DNA of 64,000 nt from UBA4615 sp964399635 (GCA_964399635.1 CAYNRU010000028.1:68853-132852), one strand, 5' to 3'; counted from the stretch's first letter, positions 52,232 to 60,815 are shown. Notes: generated by a model from the letters alone, not told the origin. A program made the numbers and translations.

Positions 52232-53260
52232 TTGAACTGGTTCGAGAAGCTGACTGGATTCGCCGAGACCGACCCGCTCACCACGCGCTCGCAGCTGGCG
52301 GTGGAGGGGCGCGAGCTGGTATCGCGCGTGACCGGACGGCGCCACCGCATCGGCGAGCTGGAGCTGGTGTCGCTTGCCGAGCTGCGCCAGCGGGTCGCGG
52401 CCACCCGTGCGCGTGCCGGCTCGCTGCGGCTGCAGGTGCTCTACGCCGACGTCCGTGCGCTGCACGCTCTGCCCGACCACGCCGGGGCGCTCTTTCAGGT
52501 CGCCTCGCAGTTCAACATGCTGGAGATGGTCAGCCCGGACGTCGTGCCCGAGGACGGCGTGACCCGCTACGAGGGCGATCACACGCAGGGTCCCGCCTGC
52601 GCGATCGCCGCGGGCGCGGCCACGCTCTACCGGAACTACTTCGTGCCGGTCGGCGATCAGGTCGGTCAGTCGCGCGACAGGCAGCTCGACGGCCTCGCGG
52701 ACCTGGGCGCGGCGCTTTCCGGCGCGCTCGGGCTGCCGGTGTCGGCGCTGTGGTCGATGCGCAATGGCTACGCGCTGTGCGCCCCGGACGGGCTCGCCGC
52801 GATCGAGCGCCACCTCGGCGACGCCGACGAAGCCGCCCGCGATGCGCTACGCGCGCGCCTGCGGATCGGGCTGCACTGGGACGTCGAGGTCACCGACGCG
52901 CCCGGACCGGTCCGCCATACCGTGTCGCAGGCGTTCTGCTCCGCGCTGCCGGTGGCGTATTCGGGCATCCCGTCGCAACGCTGGGAGCGCTTCGCCCGGC
53001 TGGTCCTGGAGGCTGCCTACGAGGCGACCCTGCTCGCCGGGGTGCTGAATGCCGATCGCGGCGGCTCGCCGGTGATCGCGCTCACCCGTCTCGGTGGCGG
53101 CGCCTTCGGCAACGACAGCCGCTGGATCGATGATGCGATGCGCCGCGCGCTCGCCCTGGTCGCCGACCGTGACCTCGACGTCCGGGTGGTCACGCGCGGC
53201 GAGTCCACGCCGGCGCTGCGCCGGATGGAGCGGCTGTACCCGAGCGACTCCCTGCGCTGA
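52232..53260 (+). CDS. Conserved protein of unknown function, 342 aa
   Basis: TTG 52232 with GAGGAG 9 bases upstream gives NWFEKLTGFAE. The central part contains the striking block FQVASQFNMLEMVSPD, then GVTRYEGDHTQGPACAIAAG and AATLYRNYFVPVGDQVGQ; later GLHWDVEV and GGGAFGNDSRWIDDAM. The D-x-T-QGPACAI-AAGAAT-YRNYF pattern is strongly conserved in unrelated organisms as I recall it, which suggests an enzyme, but I know no assigned activity. No signal peptide or membrane helix. It stands alone, before a stretch of decayed genes. Confidence 0.88.
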   Translation: MNWFEKLTGFAETDPLTTRSQLAVEGRELVSRVTGRRHRIGELELVSLAELRQRVAATRARAGSLRLQVLYADVRALHALPDHAGALFQVASQFNMLEMVSPDVVPEDGVTRYEGDHTQGPACAIAAGAATLYRNYFVPVGDQVGQSRDRQLDGLADLGAALSGALGLPVSALWSMRNGYALCAPDGLAAIERHLGDADEAARDALRARLRIGLHWDVEVTDAPGPVRHTVSQAFCSALPVAYSGIPSQRWERFARLVLEAAYEATLLAGVLNADRGGSPVIALTRLGGGAFGNDSRWIDDAMRRALALVADRDLDVRVVTRGESTPALRRMERLYPSDSLR

Positions 53261-53292
53261 AGGAGCCGCCCATGACCCCGGCCCTGCGCTGC

Positions 53293-53450
53293 CTATGGTC
53301 GTCCGGTGAGCAGGAGCACGATGACGATCACCACCACGAGTCCCAGCAAGCCGCTGGGTGCATAGCCCCAGCTCTTGCTATGCGGCTAGGTGGGTATGAC
53401 GCCGACCAGCATCAGGATCAGGACAACAACAGTATCGTTCCGAGGCTCAT
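53293..53450 (-). pseudogene. DUF3309 small membrane protein, frameshift plus Trp-to-stop
   Basis: The minus strand from ATG 53450 reads MSLGTILLL, then needs a frame change to continue VVLILMLVGVIPT, stop TAG (53386-53388), PHSKSWGYAPSGLLGLVVV and a hydrophobic end to the stop at 53293. The intact family reads ...PTWPHSRSWGYGPSGGLG..., so the TAG stands where Trp (TGG) belongs. Two independent lesions make it a true pseudogene. DUF3309 proteins are about 50-residue two-helix membrane proteins of unknown function. Confidence 0.85.
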
Positions 53451-53538
53451 GGCCTGCTCCGGTGCTGACTGTGGTTCGGCCGGGTGGGCCTGTTTCGGTC
53501 GCAGCCGGGCCGTGCCCGGGCTGGCCGCCACGATGTCG

Positions 53539-53733
53539 CTATGACTTCGTGAACCATGAGTCGCTGGCTTTGCGTTCCCACTCGGCCAGCTGCTTCTCCG
53601 CGTCGTCCTTCGCGATGCCGTACCGCTCCTGGATCTCTCCGGCGAGATGGTCGCGACGCCCTGCGACGACGTCGATGTCGTCGTCCGCGCTGGCCGATCC
53701 GGCGCGACGCCGTGCCGCAGTCGCAAGACTCAC
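53539..53733 (-). pseudogene. CsbD-family stress protein remnant
   Basis: From 53685 to the stop at 53539 the translation is a good CsbD C-terminal half: DDDIDVVAGRRDHLAGEIQE and RYGIAKDDAEKQLAEWERK. The expected N-terminal half (NWD.IKG.WKQ.KG..KE.WGKLT) is absent in every frame and is replaced by Ala/Arg-rich sequence. A GTG at 53733 would give a 64-residue product of family length but with the wrong N-terminus. Probably decayed, like the neighbouring DUF3309 gene. Confidence 0.7.
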
Positions 53734-53869
53734 CCGCGCGCAGGCGGTCGCGGCCGCGGCCTGCGCGCGCGGGTCGCGTGTGAGAGGATTTGGGCTGCGA
53801 CCGGGGCGGGCTTCGTGGCGCCTGCCGCGCCGGGCCCGGGCCGGGCACATACGGACCAAGGAGAGCGGC

Positions 53870-54448
53870 ATGGATCGGTTGGCAGGCGGTGGGATGCGGG
53901 TCGAGGTGTACGGGCGCACGGCGCGGCTCCTGCATTGGCTGACCGTGCTGTTGCTAGCCGTCCAGATGCCCGTCGGCCTGTATATGGCGTATCGCGGCGG
54001 CACGCTGAACATCTGGGACGCGACGACCGAGATGCTCTACAGCAGCCACAAGTTCGGCGGCGTGGTGATCCTGCTGGTCGTGCTCTGGCGGCTTGGGCAC
54101 CGGATGACCCGGGGCGCGCCGGCGGACGAGCCTAGCCTCGCCGGTTGGCAGCGGGTCGTCAGTCACCTGAGCCACTGGGGGATGTACCTGCTGCTGATCG
54201 GCGTGCCGGTCGCGGGCTACGTCGGCATCTCGATGTTTCCCGCGCTGGACATCTTCGGGCTGTTCAAGCTGCCTGGCGTCGTCGCGCCGGACCAGGACGC
54301 CGCCAAGGTCGCGTTCGCAGTGCATCGTGTCCTGGCGCTGACGCTCGCAGCGCTGATCGCCGTACACGTCGCGGCGGCCATCCACCACTTCGTCGTGCGC
54401 AAGGACAACGTGCTCGGACGGATGATCCCGCGGCTGCTGCGGCGTTAG
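53870..54448 (+). CDS. Cytochrome b561 family protein, 192 aa
   Basis: Four membrane helices with the haem-ligand histidines at expected places: RLLHWLTVLLLAVQMPVGLY, SSHKFGGVVILLVV, LSHWGMYLLLIGVPVAGYVG and LALTLAALIAVHVAAAIHHF, ending in the typical KDNVLGRMIP. An inner-membrane dihaem protein that moves electrons, in some members oxidising superoxide and reducing quinone. AAGGAG precedes ATG 53870 by 6 bases. Single-gene unit. Confidence 0.93.
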   Translation: MDRLAGGGMRVEVYGRTARLLHWLTVLLLAVQMPVGLYMAYRGGTLNIWDATTEMLYSSHKFGGVVILLVVLWRLGHRMTRGAPADEPSLAGWQRVVSHLSHWGMYLLLIGVPVAGYVGISMFPALDIFGLFKLPGVVAPDQDAAKVAFAVHRVLALTLAALIAVHVAAAIHHFVVRKDNVLGRMIPRLLRR

Positions 54449-54794
54449 CCCCGTCCGATCCCGGCCAGCCGGATTTCCGGAGCGGGCCGCCGGGCCGGCC
54501 GTTCACCGTCGCGACGCGCGCGCGTCAGCGAAAGCCGAAGTACCCGAGCCGGCCCCGGCGATGCCCCCCCGCGAAGTCTGGCCCGGCGCCGGAGCAGGCG
54601 ACGAGCACGTCGCGCTCGGTTCGATGCGACCGGATCCGTTTCGTGAGTCGCTCGCCCGTGTGTCCGTGCCGGATGCGACCCGCGGGCCCTGCCGCGCCGC
54701 GCTCGGGCGGACGAGCGCCGGGTCGCGACCCCGCTGCGCGGACGCTGTGTTGACGCCTGCCTGCGCCACACCGGCGGGGTGTTAGGATCCACGG
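54449..54794. other. Intergenic stretch before the second two-component module
   Basis: About 345 bases. Open frames are Arg/Ala-rich and without motifs. A TTGACG at 54750-54755 may be the -35 of the regulator gene; the -10 is unclear (GTTAGGAT ends 6 bases before the ATG). No terminator hairpin with T-run is seen after the cytochrome gene. Confidence 0.5.
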
Positions 54795-55466
54795 ATGCGG
54801 CTGCTGCTCGTCGAGGACGATCGGATGATCGGAGAAAGCCTGCGCAGCGCGCTGCGCGGCTCCGGCTACGCGGTCGACTGGGTACGCGACGGGCGAGCCG
54901 CCGATGCCGCGCTGTCGAGCGAGCGCTTCGATCTCGTGCTGCTCGACCTGGGCCTGCCGCAGCGCGACGGCATTTCGGTCCTGCAGGCCTTGCGCGCTCG
55001 CGGCGACCGCACGCCGGTGATCGTGGTGACCGCGCGCGATACCTCGGCCAGTCGCGTCCGCGGCCTGGACGAGGGGGCCGACGACTACGTCGTCAAGCCC
55101 TTCGACCTCGACGAGCTGCTGGCTCGGATGCGGGCGGTGATCCGCCGCCATGCTGGGCGCGCGGCGTCGTCGCTGACCGTCGATGCCGTGACCCTCGATC
55201 CCGCCACGCGTGAAGTGCGGCGCGACGGCGTCCCGATGGCGCTGTCGGCTCGGGAGTACGCGGTGCTCGAGGCGCTGATGCTGCGTCCGGGGGCGATCCT
55301 GTCGCGCGCCCAGCTGGAGGATCGGCTGTACGGATGGGGCGAGGAGCTGGAGAGCAACGCCATCTCGGTCTACGTCCACCAGCTCCGCCGCAAGTTCGGT
55401 CAGGAATTCATCCACACCGTGCGCGGCGTCGGCTATTACGTCGGTCCCCCGAAGGCGTCGGCGTGA
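54795..55466 (+). CDS. OmpR-family response regulator, 223 aa
   Basis: Complete receiver (LLLVEDD, phospho-acceptor Asp51 in LVLLDLGLP, TARD, VVKPFD) and winged-helix domain ending TVRGVGYYVGPP. QseB/PmrA-like. The C-terminal half is close to the partial regulator at 1-375. The stop overlaps the kinase start (GTGA), so both proteins are made together. Likely operator: the four phased repeats at 56766-56804 upstream of the linked protease. Confidence 0.96.
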   Translation: MRLLLVEDDRMIGESLRSALRGSGYAVDWVRDGRAADAALSSERFDLVLLDLGLPQRDGISVLQALRARGDRTPVIVVTARDTSASRVRGLDEGADDYVVKPFDLDELLARMRAVIRRHAGRAASSLTVDAVTLDPATREVRRDGVPMALSAREYAVLEALMLRPGAILSRAQLEDRLYGWGEELESNAISVYVHQLRRKFGQEFIHTVRGVGYYVGPPKASA

Positions 55467-56770
55467 CGTCGTTGCGCGGCCGCCTGCTGCTGTTCCTGCT
55501 GTCGTTGGCGGCGGCTGCGGCGGTCGTCGTCGCCATCGTCAGCTATCGCAGCGTGCTGGCCGAAGCCGACGCCATCTTCGACTACCAGCTTCGACAGACC
55601 GCGCTGTCGCTCCGCGACCAGGGCGCGATCGCCGAGAACGATCGTGCCGCGCTCGAGGATCCGGCGCTCGACTACCTGGTGCAAGTCTGGACCTGGGACG
55701 GCGCGCTCGTCTACGCGTCGCATCGCCGGGCCGGCCTGCCGCGATCGGCGACGCTCGGCTTCGCCGACGTCGAGTTCGACGCTCGCCGTTGGCGGGTGTT
55801 CAGCACCACGGCGCGCGGGGGCGTGATCCAGGTGGCGCAGCCGCTGTCGGTGCGTCGCGGCCTGGCGGCCAGCGCCGCGTGGCGCAGCGTCCTGCCGCTG
55901 CTGATCGCGGCGCCGCTGGTGGCGCTGGCGACAAGATGGCTGGTGGGCGTGTCCTTGTCGCCGCTGCGACAGCTCGTCTCGGCGGTCCGCGCCCGCCACG
56001 CCGAGTCGATGACCCCGCTGCCGCTCGACGGGTTGCCCTCGGAGCTCGCGCCGCTCGGCACCGCGCTCAACGCGATGCTCGACCGGCTGCGCGCCTCGTT
56101 CGACGCGCAGCGTGCGTTCGTCGCCGACGCCGCCCATGAACTGCGCTCGCCCCTGACGGCGCTCCGACTCCAGACGGACCTGGTGCGTCGGGCGCCCGAC
56201 GAGGCGGCGCGAGCGCTGGCGCTGCGGGCGCTCGGCGACGGCACTGAACGGATGCAGCGGCTGGTCGAGCAGTTGCTGACCCTCGCACGCGCGGAGCCGG
56301 GCGGCGCCGAGAGCACGTTGCAGGACGTCGATGCGGTCGAGCCGCTGCGGCAGGCGACCGCAGACATGGTCGCGCTGGCCGTCGCCAGTGGCGTCGACCT
56401 CGAGTTCGACGCGCCACCGGCTCTGAGGGCACACGCCGATGCCGAGGCCTTGCGCATCCTGGCGCGCAACCTGATCGACAACGCGGTGCGCCACGCCGGG
56501 CGAGGCGGCCGGGTCCGCGTGCAGGTGTCCGGAGCCGGCCGGGACGTCGTGCTGCGCGTCGACGACTCCGGGCCGGGTATCCCCGAGGCGGAGCGCGCGC
56601 GGGTCTTCGAGCGTTTCCATCGTCGCGGCGGCGATACCACCGTTGGCAGTGGCCTCGGCCTGGCGATCGTCCGCGCCTTGTGCGATCGGCACGGTGCCGA
56701 GGTCCGCCTCGACGATTCGCCCATGGGCGGGCTGCGTGCCGAAGTCGTCCTGCCGGGTCCGTCCGCTTAA
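55463..56770 (+). CDS. Sensor histidine kinase (QseC/PmrB-like), 435 aa
   Basis: GTG 55463 overlaps the regulator stop and starts TSLRGRLLLFLLSLAAAAAV, the first membrane helix; a second helix lies near 146-165. H-box FVADAAHELRSPLTAL with His225, N-box LARNLIDNAVRHA, G1 DDSGPGIP, G2 GSGLGLAIV. The canonical HELRSP contrasts with HALRSP in the paralogue at 404-1744. The gap to the downstream protease contains phased repeats, the first of which overlaps this gene's stop codon. Confidence 0.95.
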   Translation: MTSLRGRLLLFLLSLAAAAAVVVAIVSYRSVLAEADAIFDYQLRQTALSLRDQGAIAENDRAALEDPALDYLVQVWTWDGALVYASHRRAGLPRSATLGFADVEFDARRWRVFSTTARGGVIQVAQPLSVRRGLAASAAWRSVLPLLIAAPLVALATRWLVGVSLSPLRQLVSAVRARHAESMTPLPLDGLPSELAPLGTALNAMLDRLRASFDAQRAFVADAAHELRSPLTALRLQTDLVRRAPDEAARALALRALGDGTERMQRLVEQLLTLARAEPGGAESTLQDVDAVEPLRQATADMVALAVASGVDLEFDAPPALRAHADAEALRILARNLIDNAVRHAGRGGRVRVQVSGAGRDVVLRVDDSGPGIPEAERARVFERFHRRGGDTTVGSGLGLAIVRALCDRHGAEVRLDDSPMGGLRAEVVLPGPSA

Positions 56771-56804
56771 CGTTCGTCTAATCGAGCGCTAACCGAGGGC
56801 TCAC
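56766..56804 (+). promoter_or_regulatory. Four 11-bp-phased repeats upstream of the Do protease gene
   Basis: CTTAAC (56766), TCTAAT (56777), GCTAAC (56788) and GCTCAC (56799) follow each other at exactly 11-base intervals, the spacing of PmrA/QseB/PhoB-type half-sites. They start at the kinase stop codon and end 67 bases before the protease ATG. The sequence is more degenerate than the CTTAAG pair at 1751-1767 but lies in the same position. Confidence 0.6.
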
Positions 56805-56871
56805 CGCGCGCTCCGAGACTGGCTGTCGAGCGAAGCGATTCCCGCGACGCGGTCCCAGACCAGGAGCCACC

Positions 56872-58356
56872 ATGAATCTCAAGCCGATTCCCGCCTCTTT
56901 CCTCGCCGCCGGACTGATCGTCGTCGGCGGCGTCGGTGCGCTGGGCGCGATGGACATGCTGCAGCGCCCCACCGCAACGGTGGCCGCGGCCGCGGCCGTC
57001 GCGCCGCAGGCCGTACCGCTCGCATCGCCCGCATCGTCCGCATCGCCTGATCGGATCGTCGCCACGTCGTCGACCGCCCCGAGCTACCGTGACATCGTCA
57101 AGACGTCCGGTCCTGCCGTCGTGGCCATCATGGTGCAGGGCACCCGCGAGGCGGGCGGTGGCCGCACGCCGGACGGTTTGCCCGAGTTCTTCCGCGGCCG
57201 GCCCGGTCCCCGCAATGCCCCCGACGGCGGCGCACCGGCCGGCGGTCAGGGGTCGGGCTTCATCGTCAGCGGCGATGGCCTGATCCTGACGAATGCCCAC
57301 GTGGTGGGCAATGCCCGGGAGGTGACGGTGAAGCTCTCCGACCGCCGCGAGTACCGGGCGAAGGTGCTCGGCTCCGACACGGCGACCGACGTCGCGGTGC
57401 TCAAGGTCGACGCCAAGAACCTGCCGGTCGTCGCGCTCGGCAAGGAGCGCGACCTCCAGGTCGGCGATTCGGTGCTGGCGATCGGCGCCCCGTTCGGCCT
57501 CGAGCAGTCGGTCACCCAGGGCATCGTCAGCGCCAAGGGCCGATCGCTCCCGGGCGAGGGCCACGTGCCGTTCATCCAGACCGACGCCGCCGTCAACCCG
57601 GGCAACTCCGGTGGGCCGCTGTTTGATGCGAACGGCCGCGTCGTCGGCATCAATTCTCAGATCTATTCGAGGAGCGGCGGATTCCAGGGTCTTGCGTTCG
57701 CCATTCCGATCGACGTCGCGATGCGGGTGAAGGACCAGATCGTCGCCCACGGCAAGGTCGAGCACGCGCGACTCGGCGTGCAGCTGCAGGATCTGAATCC
57801 CGCGCTGGCGACGTCCTTCGGCCTGCAGGCGCCTGATGGAGCGCTCGTCTCCGGCGTCACCCGCGGCAGTGCCGCCGACAAGGCGACCCTCAAGCCGGGC
57901 GACGTGATCACGCGCATCGACGGCGAGCCCGTGCGCACGGGCAGCGACGTCGCCAGCCGTGTCGGCATGGCCACTCCGGGCCAGGCCGTGAAGCTCACCG
58001 TCTGGCGCGACAAGGGCAGCCGCGACATCGAGGTGACGCTCGGCAAGGCCGACGCCGCGCCCGTGGCCGCCGCAGGCGCCGAGCCGCCGTCCGGGTCGCT
58101 CGGGCTCGCGGTCAGGCCGCTGTCGCCCGACGAGAAGCGGCGCTCCGGCCTCGAGAACGGATTGGTCGTGCAGGAAGCGGCGGGGCCTGCCGCCCGGGCC
58201 GGCGTGCGCGCCGGTGACGTGGTGGTGGCGCTCAACGGCCAGCCGATCGATAGCGTCGAGGCGGTGCGGGCCGTGCTCGCCGGCAAGCCGAAGCAGGTCG
58301 CCGTGCTGATCCAGCGCGACAACGAGCAGCTCTTCGTGCCGATCGAGCTCGGCTGA
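56872..58356 (+). CDS. Do-family (DegP/MucD-like) periplasmic serine protease, 494 aa
   Basis: Signal/anchor helix (FLAAGLIVVGGVGALGAM), a low-complexity Ala/Pro/Ser stretch to about residue 70, trypsin domain with His143 (TNAHVV), Asp173 (TDVAVLKVD) and Ser246 (GNSGGPLF), then two PDZ domains. It shares long blocks with the protease at 1832-3322 (GINSQIYSR, GGFQGL.FAIPIDVA). AGGAG precedes the ATG. Probably induced by the regulator of this module. Confidence 0.95.
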   Translation: MNLKPIPASFLAAGLIVVGGVGALGAMDMLQRPTATVAAAAAVAPQAVPLASPASSASPDRIVATSSTAPSYRDIVKTSGPAVVAIMVQGTREAGGGRTPDGLPEFFRGRPGPRNAPDGGAPAGGQGSGFIVSGDGLILTNAHVVGNAREVTVKLSDRREYRAKVLGSDTATDVAVLKVDAKNLPVVALGKERDLQVGDSVLAIGAPFGLEQSVTQGIVSAKGRSLPGEGHVPFIQTDAAVNPGNSGGPLFDANGRVVGINSQIYSRSGGFQGLAFAIPIDVAMRVKDQIVAHGKVEHARLGVQLQDLNPALATSFGLQAPDGALVSGVTRGSAADKATLKPGDVITRIDGEPVRTGSDVASRVGMATPGQAVKLTVWRDKGSRDIEVTLGKADAAPVAAAGAEPPSGSLGLAVRPLSPDEKRRSGLENGLVVQEAAGPAARAGVRAGDVVVALNGQPIDSVEAVRAVLAGKPKQVAVLIQRDNEQLFVPIELG

Positions 58357-58384
58357 TCCGACGCGCCCGCCCGCGGGTGCTCCC

Positions 58385-58417
58385 GCCCCGGCCGCGCCGC
58401 GCAGGCGCGGCCGGGGC
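58385..58417 (+). terminator. 14-bp GC hairpin after the Do protease gene
   Basis: Perfect inverted repeat GCCCCGGCCGCGCC/GGCGCGGCCGGGGC with a 5-base loop, 29 bases after the stop. Very stable but without a T-run. Confidence 0.6.
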
Positions 58418-58512
58418 ACGGGGCTCCGGCCTCCGTTCGGCCGGGCCTGCCGCAAGGGGCCGCCTGCCAGCGTGCCGGTGTCGCGCCTGCCTCCTTGCGT
58501 CCTGAACGCTTT

Positions 58513-58542
58513 CTCGCAAGCGCTCGCAAGCGCTCGCAATCG
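58513..58542 (+). repeat. Three tandem copies of CTCGCAAGCG
   Basis: Two exact and one near-exact (last copy CTCGCAATCG) 10-bp units. A GCGCTTGC 2-10 bases downstream is complementary to the unit, so alternative hairpins can form. Confidence 0.7.
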
Positions 58543-58830
58543 GGCGCTTGCTTGAGCCGGGCGTCTCGCGAGGCAAGACCCGGGTACCCGGCAGCTGATC
58601 GGGCCTGCGACCGCGACGCGCTAGACGAGCGGTCACGCTCAGAGGGGTCGAGATGATCGCGCCGCACCGTTCGAACCGGACTCCGACGATGCAGGGCGGG
58701 CGCGCCGTCCGCCCGTGCAGGGCGAGCAGCGCCCGGCGGTGCTTCCCGGATTCGTGTGCCTCGCGTTCCCGTCGAGCCCGCCCAAGCGCGCCCGGGATGG
58801 CTCGCTGATGCCCGGTAGCAGGCGTATCTG

Positions 58831-60696
58831 ATGGCACCCGCCGACCATCTGGTCAGGTCGGCCCGGATGCTGGCGGCGATCGCCGTCGTCGTCGCTGCGC
58901 TCTACCTCGCCAAGGGCGTGCTGGTGCCCATGACGCTGGCCGTGCTGTTGAGCTTCCTGCTGAGCCCAGTGTGCGACTGGCTCGAGCGGCACCGGCTCGG
59001 CCGTGTCCCGGCCGTGGTCGTGACGGCGCTCGTCGGCTTCACGGTGCTCGGCGGCGCAGCGTGGATGGCCGTGGTCCAGGTGTCGGATCTCGCCCCGCGC
59101 ATGCCCGAATACGAGCGCAACCTGAAAGCGAAGGTCGAGTCTGCCAACCAGTACGTCGGCGCCACGCTGGGCACGCTGACGCGAACCGCGCAGGGAATGA
59201 CCGAGAACCTGTCGCCGGTCGAGGTGGCGCAGGCGCCCCAGGGGACCCGGGAATGGCCCTATTCAGTCCGGATCGTCGCCTCGCCGGCCAGTCCGTTGCA
59301 GGTCTTCGGCAGCCTGTTCGGCACGGTGCTCGAGGCACTGGGCTCGATCGGAGTGGTGATCGTTCTCGTCGTGTTCTTCCTCATCCGTCGCGACGACCTG
59401 CGCGACCGGTTCATCCTCCTGGTCGGGCAAGGGGAGATGACACTGACCACCCAGGTGCTGGAGGACGCCGGTGCGCGAGTCAGTCGGTACCTCGCGACCG
59501 AGTTCCTGCTCAATGTCATCTTCGGCACCGCCGTCGGTTGCGGGCTCTATCTGATCGGCGTGCCCAACCCAATCCTGTGGGGAATCCTGGCCACCACCCT
59601 TCGGTTCGTTCCCTACGTCGGCCCTTGGCTGGCGGCTGCGATGCCGATTGGCCTGTCGATGGCGATATCGGGCGACTGGGTCGCGCCCGGCCTCACGATC
59701 GCGTTGTTCGTGCTCCTGGAGCTCTTCACCAACAACGTGCTGGAGCCCTGGCTCTATGGCAAGAACACCGGCGTGTCCGCCGTCGCCGTGCTGCTGGCGG
59801 CGGTCTTCTGGACCTGGTTGTGGGGGGTGGTGGGACTGCTGCTTGCGACCCCCCTGACCGTGTGCCTGCTGGTGGTCGGCAAGCACGTTCCCCAGCTGTC
59901 CTTCCTGAACACACTGCTCGGTGACAAGCCGGTGTTCGAGCCCAGGAGGCGCGTGTATCAGCGGCTCCTGGCCGGCGACGACGAAGAGGCGATCGAGCTG
60001 CTCGACGAACACTTCGAGCACACGCCGCTCGTCGAGGTCTACGACACGGTGCTGATCCCGGCGCTGGCTTCCGCCGAAACGCATTGGCGTCGGGGCGAGA
60101 TCGACGAGGGCCGGCATCGGTTCATCCTGCAGACCCTGAAGGCCATGATCCAGGAACGGGGCGAGCGCCAGCAGGAGCCGACGCGCGGGGAGCGCGCCGA
60201 TGCTGGCCTGACCGATCCCACCGGTCCTCGAGGGCTTCGCGTCCTGTGTCTGCCGGCTCACGGCGAGGGGGACGAGTTGGCCGGGATGATGCTCGCGCAG
60301 GTCCTGCAGAGCCATGGCTGCGTCGTGGAGACCGTCCCGGCCACGGCAACGGCCGGCGCCAGCGAGTTGGTCGCGTACGTCGAGCAGCGCGATGTCGACG
60401 TGGTCTGCATCTCCGCCGCGCCTCCTGCCGCGGTGGCGCATGCCCGTCGCCTGCGCATGCGGCTGCGTCGCCGGTTTCCGGGGCTGGAGCTGCTCGTGGG
60501 GCTGTGGACTGCGCCCGGCGACCTGAGCGAGGCGAAGTCGCGGATCGGACTCGACGCCAGAACCCACGTCGTCACGACGCTGTCGGACGCCCAGGCGCAG
60601 ATCCGAACGCTACTCGAGCGCCGGCCCGGGCAGCAGGTACCGTCAGGCGGTGAAGCGTCGCTCGGGGAAGGCGGGGCGGGCGGGGCGGGCGACTGA
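58831..60696 (+). CDS. AI-2E/PerM-family permease fused to a cobalamin-binding-like domain, 621 aa
   Basis: Residues 1-365 are an AI-2E family permease with about eight membrane helices; typical segments are LRFVPYVGPWLAAAMPIGLS and LFTNNVLEPWLYGKNTGVS. After PRRRVYQRLLAGDDEEAIEL (about 371) comes a four-helix region like the B12-binding cap domain (AETHWRRGEIDEGRHRFI). A Rossmann-like region from about 470 follows (VLCLPAHGEGDELAGMMLAQ, DVDVVCISAAPP). His477 lies in AHGEG, similar to the xHxxG of B12-binding domains, although the preceding Asp is missing. The C-terminus may sense or scaffold; cobalamin binding is unproven. Confidence 0.85.
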   Translation: MAPADHLVRSARMLAAIAVVVAALYLAKGVLVPMTLAVLLSFLLSPVCDWLERHRLGRVPAVVVTALVGFTVLGGAAWMAVVQVSDLAPRMPEYERNLKAKVESANQYVGATLGTLTRTAQGMTENLSPVEVAQAPQGTREWPYSVRIVASPASPLQVFGSLFGTVLEALGSIGVVIVLVVFFLIRRDDLRDRFILLVGQGEMTLTTQVLEDAGARVSRYLATEFLLNVIFGTAVGCGLYLIGVPNPILWGILATTLRFVPYVGPWLAAAMPIGLSMAISGDWVAPGLTIALFVLLELFTNNVLEPWLYGKNTGVSAVAVLLAAVFWTWLWGVVGLLLATPLTVCLLVVGKHVPQLSFLNTLLGDKPVFEPRRRVYQRLLAGDDEEAIELLDEHFEHTPLVEVYDTVLIPALASAETHWRRGEIDEGRHRFILQTLKAMIQERGERQQEPTRGERADAGLTDPTGPRGLRVLCLPAHGEGDELAGMMLAQVLQSHGCVVETVPATATAGASELVAYVEQRDVDVVCISAAPPAAVAHARRLRMRLRRRFPGLELLVGLWTAPGDLSEAKSRIGLDARTHVVTTLSDAQAQIRTLLERRPGQQVPSGGEASLGEGGAGGAGD

Positions 60697-60756
60697 AGCC
60701 ATCGGCTGAATCACCCTCTTCGCCGGGCGCTGTTCCCCGGGGGCGCCGCGCCGCCC

Positions 60757-60794
60757 AAAAGAAAAGCGCCTGCCCCCTTTCGGATGGCAAGCGC
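60757..60794 (-). terminator. Rho-independent terminator of tRNA-Arg
   Basis: On the minus strand a 9-bp stem GCGCTTGCC/GGCAGGCGC (one G-T pair) is followed by TTTTCTTTT, 22 bases after the tRNA 3' end. Confidence 0.88.
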
Positions 60795-60815
60795 ATTAAA
60801 CCAAAGCACTCGATG

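Larger units (their letters stand above)
58357..58830. other. Intergenic stretch with a strong hairpin and a short tandem repeat
   Basis: About 470 bases between the protease and the permease gene. It contains a 14-bp perfect hairpin (58385-58417) and a 10-bp repeat (58513-58542). No protein gene is supported. The permease start has no obvious Shine-Dalgarno. Confidence 0.55.
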
